NCBI RefSeq assembly: GCF_004359215.1
Contig: NC_090613.1
Coordinates: 3,909,002-3,973,001, forward strand
Length of the DNA: 64,000 bases
Source of the DNA: Bremia lactucae
Taxonomy: Eukaryota > Oomycota > Peronosporomycetes > Peronosporales > Peronosporaceae
Reading direction: 5' to 3'
The notes beneath the pieces were generated by a model that did no database searches, was not told where the DNA came from, and saw only the letters and a list, made by a program, of their open reading frames with translations. A program made the position numbers and the translations under genes. This document shows, in pieces, positions 56,361-64,000 of this stretch. Each line of letters starts with the position of its first letter. The first letter of the stretch is position 1.

Positions 56361-56604
56361 CGTCCGAGGTACGCTATTAATCGAATCGATTTTAACGTCA
56401 TCACGGTTTTAACGTGTGTGTTTTTGCAGCCATGACCGTGGCATTTATGCTTAGCGCATGGGACTTGGAATTATTTTTGGCACGTATATTAAAAACTCGT
56501 AGATTAACATAAACATCGAATCAGACGCTTATTGAGTAGAAGAATTGAGTTCCATTTCCGTTGTGTATGCCACATATCACTAGCACCCTCCCAACGACGA
56601 GCTA

Positions 56605-59073
56605 ATGATTAGCAGTAGATCGAGCGACTGGCGCTCTGCAGTAGAACGTCTCGCTTTATTTATGCAACGCTACGCAATGCCAGATGAAAGAGTGGCAAAG
56701 CAGCTTGGGTGGTCCGTGGAGAAATTGAGGACGTACCTGTCCCCCGAGTCTCGGCGTCTAACGACGTCGTCCGACGTACGTTTATCAATCCGTTTGGATC
56801 ACAAATCGTATTGTTTCTAGCAAATTATGGATTGTAGATAGCAGACATCGCAGTAGACAAATTATTGATGCGATACCGTGTGGCGTTGGCGCATCAGACG
56901 CTAACGAATGCCACGACGAGGCCTTTAAAACCATTTACTGGAAGCTTGAGGAGATCAACGATGTCCATGCAGGTCAACAAGCGTTACTGTGATGTTTTGC
57001 AAAATGAAAGAGTCTAATTCCTGCGCTATGATCAGTTTGGACGCACTTTTGTGGACAGAAAGAGTATCATTCGCACTGATGTTACCCCAGCACAGATGGT
57101 TCGTGAAGTGGCACTAACGTACAGCTTGATAGTTGCTGTTACTATGTGGAATTGAATGTCGTAGAAAGAAGCCACAGAAGTATTGCAGACGCCAATTGGC
57201 AATCGAAAGCGAAAACGAAGAGCGATTATGCAACCTTTGAATGCTTTAAGTCCCCAAGTGAAGATCACGGACAAAAGTGACTCAACAAATGATACAAAAG
57301 ACATGGAAATATGGAGACGCCCGTATCGTGCTACGGAGATCACACGGCAAATGACTACAATGGAACTTATCTGTCCCATTCGTCTTGATATTGACATGGA
57401 TGGCGTTCGATATCAAGATACTTTTCTAATCAATGCGTGAGTAAAAAAAAGAAAGTCATTCCTTCCTTCTGTCCATGCTGGAAATTGAGTACGACTTTTC
57501 CACTTGACGTCGATTGTAGTGCTCTGACGACGTGCTCGCCAGAGTATCTTGCAACACAAATTGCCCAGGACGAAGAATTAAGTGATGCATTGAAGGTTTA
57601 AAACAAAACACTCGAGATTTTTTTTTTACCTATTTGTCCTCACGCTTGTCATCGCGTGAATAGGGAGCCATTGCCGAGTCAATTCGACGACAAATTTGGA
57701 CATTCACGTCATTGGACACAACTCTGATTATGCAGTGTGAGAGGTTGTATCCAATCTATATTGATCTTATTATTGAAGGATATTCTGTACGCAATTGCTT
57801 GCATTTTCATTGCTATTTTTAAAAAAAGGGATTTGTAACAAAAAGAAATGTGGTTATGGAGGAGTTTAGCTTCGTGATCAATTCGAGTGGGACCTTTTAA
57901 ACGATTACAATGCAACCGAGACATTTGCCGCGGTGCTTTGCAACGAGTTAAAGTTGCCGAAAGGATTCGAGCCTGCAATCGTTTATTCAATCTACGAGCA
58001 AGTTGCTGCCTATCGTGTGGCCTTAAGTGGTTATGAATGGATTGGAACGGTCTCAGGTAAAGAAAACGACACGACTTCTTGCGTGGGTTACATTGAAATC
58101 ATGCCATGTCTTGACGATGTTGTTCGTAACCACGAGGATACACGTACGGATGCTGTTTTTATAACGTTTTCTTATGAAAACAAGGAGAATGATCGACTCG
58201 GTGATTGTATTTAGAGTTGTGGCAGCCAGTATTAAGTGAGCTGTCTACCGAAGAAAAGAACGGTTTATCGGCGAGCATTTCAGCTACTCGAGCGTACGTT
58301 TTAAAGAAGCTTGTGATCGTTATGGACGTCTTCAACTCGACATGTACCTCTTATTAACGCAGTCCTACCTCGATCAAACAAACGTCCACGCGCATTGAAT
58401 CGTATGATTGTAGCAAGCGAGTTCGCCAGCGTGTGGCAAAGGTGTGTTATTGTATTTAGGCTTGAAAGTACTTGAACGAAAGCTCACTTGTATGCACAGG
58501 ATCACCGCCTTCCTCGACCCATCAATCCTTTTATTGTATTTTGCCAAATGCAAAAGGAAGGATTGGGCAGGACACGCCGTTCGGCATCGGAGACGAGAAA
58601 AATCATGGGCGACAAGTGGCGCAAATGCTCGGAAGAGGTCACAATGGCTTGATCACTTTTATATGCGATGAAAAATAGAAATTATTTTTTATGAAATATG
58701 TTTGTAGGTGAAAGAATATTATTCGCAATTAACCGAAGTCGAAAATGAAAAACGACGTCGAGATTATATTTTGGATGTGCGAGATCGCGAAATTGCTGAA
58801 TGGGAAGAAGACGAGGCTCGACGGAAAGGACTGGTGGCGTCGTCGACTTTAGAGGCGTCGACAGAGCACTTTCGTGGTCTCTTGCTTGAAGTACGTGGGG
58901 ATTTTCATCGTTGTATGCATCATGTTTGGCACCTCATTACTGATAATGGGTGCATTTAGAATTATCTGGGGGAGCGACATCTTGTAGATCTTAGGAAGCA
59001 AGAGCGAATGGGCGATTCCGGTGAAGAGGATAATAGTAGTGAGGAAATAATCGACGAGACTGACGAGATGTAA
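56605..59073 (+). CDS. SNF5/SMARCB1 chromatin-remodelling subunit with C-terminal HMG box
   Basis: Twelve exons (56605..56775, 56838..56972, 57036..57131, 57189..57436, 57520..57595, 57664..57786, 57870..58143, 58215..58293, 58363..58441, 58500..58637, 58708..58890, 58960..59073) give 571 residues. The SNF5 domain is two repeats: CPIRLDIDMDGVRYQDTFLI ... EYLATQIAQDEELSDALKG ... IAESIRRQIWTF, then YIDLIIEGYSLRDQFEWDL ... TFAAVLCNELKLPKGFE ... IVYSIYEQVAAYR. After RQRVAKDHRL comes an HMG box, PRPIN-PFIVFCQMQKEGLGRTRR...IMGDKWRKCSEEVKEYY, then coiled and acidic tail sequence. SNF5 is a core SWI/SNF (BAF) subunit. The third intron has an unusual GTTGCT donor and exon 3/4 joins are the least sure, as is the 58144..58214 intron. 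Confidence 0.85.
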
Positions 59074-59213
59074 CATCACAAGGGCAACGAAGCCATGCTT
59101 TAAAGCATATGCGAAGAAAATTCAAACAAATTGACAACAAGCAACGATTTTTCTTTTTTTATTGTAAAAACTGAAAAGGACTTGCCCTTTTTAATCTTTT
59201 CTTACAACTCCGT

Positions 59214-59868
59214 TTACTTGTAAATCTCAATGCCGGTAGCATTTAAAATTTCCGTATGAAGCAGTTCCGTGAGCTCGCTACTGTCTCGCGTATTCACCCA
59301 CTGTCTGCCTTCAGCATGATATTCATAACGACGAGGCCCACTGCCATCGCATAGAGTTCGTATTACATATAAATTGTTGCAGCCATCGATATGTCAATCG
59401 TACCTAATTGGAGAGGACCACCAAATCTGTCGGTTGGGCACCTGGCGGTTAAGAACCCACGTGCCGTGCTCACCCAAGTCAATCTTGAGAACTCCTTGCT
59501 ATCAAGTCATGAGAGACGATGAGGCTAATCGTTTTTGCTATTACAATAGAGGGCTTTGAACCCACCGTATACATGATGTCAGAATCGTCCAGCATCTCCT
59601 CGATACCGTCTAGCCAGCTTTGGATATCATGCAAAGTCTTGTCCGCAAGCTCTACAAATTGAGTTTCAGTCATTTGCAGAGGTTTCGCCGGGACATCTGT
59701 TGAGAATTGTGCGGTTTGGATAGAACACCACTGTGGCTCAACAGTTGGTACATTCAACCTCTGCTGATACAAGGGATAAGATGTTGCGTTGCAGCACGTC
59801 TTAGAGGTATTGCGAGATGCACGCCGAAGCGAAGAAGAAGCAACTCGGCGCAGCATTCCGTTTTTCAC
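59214..59868 (-). CDS. FXN: Frataxin, mitochondrial iron-sulfur cluster assembly
   Basis: Exons 59566..59868, 59404..59498 and 59214..59340 give 174 residues. An Arg/Ser-rich presequence ([16 protein letters not shown]) precedes the frataxin fold: [20 protein letters not shown] with acidic helix 1, [40 protein letters not shown] and a final helix [15 protein letters not shown]. Frataxin stimulates sulfur transfer on the Isu1/Nfs1 complex. The acidic ridge residues of helix 1 ([11 protein letters not shown]) and strand 1 ([12 protein letters not shown]) are retained. The start codon can be 59868 or 59856 (four residues later); both keep the presequence. Confidence 0.93.
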
Positions 59869-60034
59869 GTGATAGGCTCATATGGGGCTAAATTATCGAA
59901 TTTTTTTTACACGTCATACATTTGAAGAATTGCCCCACTTTAAAGTAAATTAAAATTTTTCTTAAAAAATTGAAAATTATTCTATTCTTAAGTTCTCAGC
60001 ACTAGGCATGTTAAGTAAAGCTCATACTAAAATC

Positions 60035-60974
60035 TCAGGCATTATTCTCCTCGTCAGGCTCTTTGCAAGGTCCAAACCGCTCTGACTTATAATTTGTATA
60101 CGTAAGGAGATGATTGGACAATTTGGATTGAAAACCAGGGTAAAAACCCGAGGGAGTAAATCCTAACTCTGCTTTCATCTCCTTTCGCAATTGTTTCGCT
60201 GAATAGTCAACACATAAAAGCCATGAGCACTTTGAATAATAAGACGCGTAGCAGCAGCTATTGCGTACAATTTATAAACGCAGATGGACAAACGACGCGG
60301 TCTTTCTTGTGAGGCACAGATTCGACGTCCTTTGCAAGCCATCGCAATGTGTCGGAATACTTTTTTAAACAATCCTGGCTCTATATTAGCCACAAAACAA
60401 TGTTTTATACGATAAATTGTCATTTTGTTCGATAGCTTAACGCACCAAATGTGGTGGCTCCATCAAAACGTAGTCGAAAAAGTGATGAAACTTCTCGGGC
60501 AAGGATGTTGGTGTGTTGTAATCATAGAAACAATAGCTTTCGCCGTATTTCGCACCAAATCGTCGATCAAATTCAAAAATATAAACATTCTCGGCCATTC
60601 TTGCCTGCTTTCGATTGTCCGTAACCTCGCTTTGAATCTTTAAAAAATCCCGGTACGCTGCAGGCGTGCTAACAAAAGCAATTTTAAGCTCGTTGCTGCT
60701 GTGTTCGATGGCTTCTTTAGCCAAGGAGCGTCCAGTTTGCTCATCGTACCAGCTAGCATCATAATTTGATCAGATATATTGTATTTATATGTGTTAGAGC
60801 AGAGCTGTCGTTTTCTGCTTCGTACAATTGAGACAGTCGAAAATCCTCCGACACGAAAGCGTTGTCTTCCTTGTGGGTCTCCTGCAAATGAGCCTGCAGC
60901 GCCGCTAGCGTTTCGGTGGACAACTCGTTTGCCAGGAGCTCATTTGGAAGAAGCTCATTCATATTACTATCCAT
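60035..60974 (-). CDS. EEF1A lysine methyltransferase (EEF1AKMT1/N6AMT2-like)
   Basis: Exons 60826..60974, 60446..60752, 60269..60380 and 60035..60198 give 243 residues. The order matches the family: ALQAHLQETHKE, then FRLSQFWYDEQTGRSLAKEA, IAFVSTPAAYRDFL, IFEFDRRFGAKYGESYCFYD-YNTPTSLPE, the DPPY-type motif as MEPPHLSQDCLKKYSDTLRW, and LSNHLLTYTNYKSERFGP. EEF1AKMT1 methylates a lysine in elongation factor 1A. In most members the motif is DPPYL; here it is EPPHL (Asp to Glu and Tyr to His), a conservative but unusual change at the methyl-transfer site. Introns are 73, 65 and 70 nt. Confidence 0.88.
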
Positions 60975-61169
60975 AGGTGGTGGTCTCTGTTTACCGTCTT
61001 CGTATCTGCGGTAATAGAGCAAATTCGATTAAAGAGCACGCGTCACATTGATGAGGATTATTGTGTTTATATGTAATATTGTCAATATTACCATACATGA
61101 TAAAATTAACGTTTATAATTCCTTATTATTTCTCCGATACGAAAAATTAGTAATGTACGAGATATCGCG

Positions 61170-61317
61170 TTGCATCAACGGTAGCGAAACTACCATGCTC
61201 CTTAAGTCAGAGAAAGACTTATTGACTCAAAGAGTCACTTAGTTCTATAGATCCAATAGGTTCAACAACTCAGTGAGCTGTACAAGCTCGTAGAATCCAA
61301 GGATTCGTAGAACCAAG
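61170..61317 (+). repeat. Repeat segment upstream of the LTR, shared with 37.9 kb
   Basis: Resembles 37885..38030 in the same orientation (CTTAAGTCAGAG-AAGACT, AACAACTCAG-GAG-TGTACAAGC, then CGTAGAACCAAGTG). It lies just outside the LTR in both places, so the element inserted into, or carries with it, an older repeat. 60975..61169 shows no gene. Confidence 0.6.
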
Positions 61318-61758
61318 TGTGAAAAAGGGTGTATCGTTACATGAAATTAACGCTTAAAGGTTGTTAATTATTGTACTCTCTAAAACAAAGAGAATATTTA
61401 GAGAAAATTGTTTTACGTAGTAATATCCGGAAAGCTTATCCATTGGTAGATATAGGCCATTATGTCTACTTGCTCTGCGGTCCAGTCAGCACTGGACGCG
61501 CACAAAGAGAGAGACAGATAAGACTTGATTACATGTTTTGCATCAGTTAATACTTGATTTAGTATTAAATGGATAGAAACAGAAGAACATAATTATATTA
61601 AATACAGTTTACTGTCAACCCTATTTAAGTCAGCGTTTTAAAGAGAGTCTTCCTCTGCACGTGCTAGCTTACGTGAAGTGACGTGAGGCACCACTCGCCC
61701 TAAAGCGGTGCGAAGTGGACTTGTACCGAAGCAGTACAGGTCGGCAGTGCCCCGTACA
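61318..61758 (+). repeat. Ty3/gypsy 5' LTR
   Basis: 441 bp, from TGTGAAAAAGGGTGTATCGTTACATG to CAGTGCCCCGTACA, aligning with the 443-bp LTR at 27254..27696 (reverse strand) over its whole length, including GAAGTGACGT-AGGCACCACTCG and CTTGTAC-GAAGCAGTACA blocks. The element interior follows with TGGTAGCAC near the expected primer-binding site at 61761. Confidence 0.85.
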
Positions 61759-61808
61759 CCTGGTAGCACTTTGTAGTCCGTCCAAGGACCACAGTCCTAT
61801 CTTCTAAC

Positions 61809-62609
61809 ATGGACATGTTAGAAGATAATGGAAATACGCATCACGTTTCGCGTATTAGCTACTCCTTTCTAAGTGGTATAGAAAGGGGTGCGGTCGAACG
61901 AATGGAGGCTTTTAAAGCCCGGCTCAAACAGTTTGAACCGCCTAGGGCTGAGTACAGAGGTCAATCAGAGCTTCTGAAACTCAAGCAAGGCAAGCGCAAT
62001 GTTCACGCTTATGCCCAGCATGTACGACTCTTAGCGAGTTGTATTACAAATAACCCAGTCCATGAACACACATTGATTACGGTGTTCATGCAAGGTCTTA
62101 CGGATGGTCCCATAAAGACCCACCTGTTCCGCTTGGAACTGGATACGCTTGAAAAAGCAATATCCGTTGCGGAACAGGAGGACTTTAGCTTAAGACAGGC
62201 TCAAGCTAGTTCGTCATCGTATCGTCCTTCAAGACGACCTGAGCAAGGAGGTCCAGAACCCATGGACCTCTCTTACGACGAAAGCGAGAGACCTCGCTTT
62301 TCGAGCAATAAGCGATTGCAGAAATGCCATCGCTGCCAAAAGTTAGGACACTACGCTCATGAGTGTAGTGCCCCACGCCCAGCACCGATAGGTACTGAAC
62401 GCAATTTTGGACCGAATGCTAAAAAGGGCAACGGTCGCGGATCCGACGTTGTTGCGAAATCGCAACAGCGAGGCGGATCGCCAAAAAAACGGTCGGGGTC
62501 AGTAGGGGCGCAACGCCCTACTGATCAAGCAAATCCAAGAGAATTCGCAAATCTCTTGACTAAAATTTTCTCCAGGCACACAATCATTATGTGTCTCTGC
62601 ACCTGGTGA
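61809..62609 (+). CDS. Ty3/gypsy Gag polyprotein
   Basis: Open 266-residue Gag. Capsid-like helices run from about residue 30 (ERMEAFKARLKQFEP ... LLKLKQGKRNVHAYAQHVRL ... FMQGLTDGPIKTHLFRL). A zinc knuckle, CHRCQKLGHYAHEC (CX2CX4HX4C), follows a basic linker, then a Gly/Arg/Lys-rich tail. It follows the 5' LTR directly. Gag coats the genomic RNA of the element. Unlike pol, it has no frame breaks, so this copy is fairly young or Gag has been retained. Confidence 0.9.
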   Translation: MDMLEDNGNTHHVSRISYSFLSGIERGAVERMEAFKARLKQFEPPRAEYRGQSELLKLKQGKRNVHAYAQHVRLLASCITNNPVHEHTLITVFMQGLTDGPIKTHLFRLELDTLEKAISVAEQEDFSLRQAQASSSSYRPSRRPEQGGPEPMDLSYDESERPRFSSNKRLQKCHRCQKLGHYAHECSAPRPAPIGTERNFGPNAKKGNGRGSDVVAKSQQRGGSPKKRSGSVGAQRPTDQANPREFANLLTKIFSRHTIIMCLCTW

Positions 62610-64000
62610 TGACGTATCCCTCATCACCTTGAAGTTAAAATTGACAAATGATTCGTCACTTAGAGCCCTAGTGGATGTGGAGCGTCGAATAACTTTATTC
62701 GTCGCCAGTCGCTAGAGGATCGTAGGCTCAAATATGTTGAGCGCGACATCCCTCCAACGAGGATGACGGTGGGTCTAGCGACAGGCGCATCGATAACAGT
62801 AATGAAACGCGTAGTGAAATTTCACTACACGTTAAACGATTTACAGTACGATGATGGTTTCATCGTACTGGATTCGGATGACAATTTGATGTCATCCTAG
62901 GTCTACCCTGGCTCAGAAAATATGAGCCAAGGATCAGCTGGCAGCATCGATTTGGGCGGCCTACTTTGGACTGCGTCTGGACCTTGAAATACATAAGCAT
63001 GAGATAGAATAATACATGTCGTAAAGATGCCTGCCACTTTTTAATCAGATGGACATCTTGTGAACGTCTTGGAGCGTCTACAAGCGTGGAAGGTACTACG
63101 AGTGAGTGCGATGGCCTCACTTGTGGTACGGTCGTTTGTACGACTGCACAAGATCACAGTGTGATTTCTAATCACCCTTTGGAGTCAGCTTCCGGTGGCT
63201 GTGCGAATGCACAGGTAGCGCCGAAGGTCCACCACTCGAAGAGGTCGAGTCGATTGAGACATGAATGTACGCATAGTGGGCCAAATTTAAGGAACATACC
63301 GGCTGTCCAAAAGGGACAACACGATGATCCTAGGTCGAGTAGAGAGTCGACAGTAGAGGACACGACTGTGATAGCGCAAACACAGCCGGAAGACAAGACT
63401 GTCCAAAAGGGACAACACGATGATCCTAGGTCGAGTAGAGAGTAGACAGTAGAGGACACGACTGTGATAGCGCAAACACAGCCGGAAGACGTTTTGGGAA
63501 TAATTTCCACGTTATTGAGGAGAAATCTCCTCAAATAGTTAATGCTAAAGTGATTGAACTTCAGCATCCCGAGGGATTATCTCTCGGCAGCCTGCTGAAA
63601 CATCCCAGGAAGAAACCGAGACATTGAATGTCTTGTTTAATGGCGTATCAAGAGTAGGCGTTTATACTCTTGATCTGTATGCGCCTCCGAAGTTAGTTTC
63701 CGAGATAAATAAATTACCAACCCTAGAATTTAAGAAGTTCTTGAGAGATCTGCATAGTGGTAGAATCAAGCAGATCTGCGTACTCGTCACAGAGGACAAA
63801 TACGTAACCGAAATTTGTTCAGCGGTAACTTTTGCAGAGAACGAACGGGTTCTCAGCAGCTCATCGATGGACGAAAGTGTCCTCGATGTAAAGACTCGGA
63901 TTGAGAGATTTACTACTCAATCCTGGGAGTCAATTAAGGCAAATCCTTTAAATAAGGATTTCATTAAATTCAGGGATGTATTCCCTGAAACAGTTCCATG
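62610..64000 (+). mobile_element. Ty3/gypsy protease and spacer, frame-broken; RT continues off the window
   Basis: After Gag come a retropepsin-like region (about 62610-62930: LITLKLKLTNDSSLRALVD with the active-site DSG lost to DVE, then VMKRVVKFHYTLND and DDNLMSS after a frameshift), a variable linker with a 96-bp duplication, and spacer segments (AKVIELQHPEGLSLGSLL, LPTLEFKKFLRDLHSGRIKQ, SMDESVLDVKTRIERFTTQS). It ends at FRDVFPETV, the start of the reverse-transcriptase domain. Stops and frame changes show that pol is dead. Confidence 0.75.
63305..63496 (+). repeat. 96-bp tandem duplication in gypsy pol linker
   Basis: Two copies (63305..63400 and 63401..63496) differ at one or two bases and keep frame: GQHDDPRSSRESTVEDTTVI-AQTQPED occurs twice. 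The second copy has a stop (GAGTAG) where the first reads GAGTCG. Confidence 0.9.

Noticed and set aside
58201..58214. A 14-nt intron (GTGATTGTATTTAG) in the SNF5 gene
   Set aside because: Too short for splicing; the 71-nt intron 58144..58214 uses the same acceptor and keeps the frame.

Overview
The window looks like nuclear DNA of an oomycete, most likely a downy mildew or other Peronosporales. Genes are compact and lie on both strands. They are split by short introns (about 49-160 nt, mostly GTRNGN...YAG, often with a CTAAC/CTAAT branch point). A myosin carries a PX tail, an architecture known from oomycetes, and degenerate Ty3/gypsy elements sit between gene islands. The organism is inferred from these features; nothing was searched. 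Exon structures were read by hand from splice sites and family conservation, and nearly all of them close into one frame of the expected length.

Layout: (1) 0-7.6 kb: 3' part of a PX myosin (+), single-domain Pin1 (-), COQ8/ABC1 atypical kinase (+), a small FH2 protein (+). (2) 7.7-14.8 kb: a hypothetical protein (-), a divergent mitochondrial pair (TMEM186/TMEM70-like - and USP30-like deubiquitinase +), then the divergent PEX16 (-) and TSEN34 (+). (3) 14.8-18.2 kb: a frame-broken coiled-coil locus, probably a decaying gene. (4) 18.8-27 kb: a small secreted acidic protein with a hexanucleotide repeat (-), a DNA topoisomerase II with an apparent mitochondrial presequence (+), an Mms2/Uev1-type ubiquitin E2 variant (+), and a lamin-tail-domain protein fused to a degenerate CDP-alcohol phosphatidyltransferase-like membrane region (-).

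(5) 27.2-39 kb: a nested transposon graveyard. It holds a 443-bp LTR, gypsy integrase and chromodomain remnants, an antisense ORF next to the LTR, a chromodomain element with an OTU-like motif, a 5'-truncated LINE, gypsy RT/protease/gag remnants, and an LTR-derived palindrome. (6) 39.4-46.8 kb: METTL21-type methyltransferase (+), NadD-like adenylyltransferase (-), D-aminoacyl-tRNA deacylase (+), a 102-residue mitochondrial basic protein (-), MIS12 kinetochore protein (+), a complex I NDUFB2-like subunit (-), and an intact pogo/Tigger-type transposase-derived gene (+) with an altered third catalytic residue. (7) 47.9-61 kb: UNC50 (+), an acidic protein (+), BUD32 kinase (-), an AFG2/SPATA5-type double AAA ATPase (+), a membrane-anchored cyclophilin (-), a SNF5 protein with an HMG box (+), frataxin (-) and an EEF1AKMT1-type lysine methyltransferase (-). 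(8) 61.2-64 kb: 5' LTR, intact gag and broken pol of another gypsy element running off the window.

Taken together these are housekeeping genes, many of them mitochondrial (COQ8, TMEM186-like, USP30-like, topo II, NDUFB2-like, frataxin) or chromatin/kinetochore linked (SNF5-HMG, MIS12), with transposon-rich blocks between them. No rRNA, tRNA or CRISPR array was recognised.
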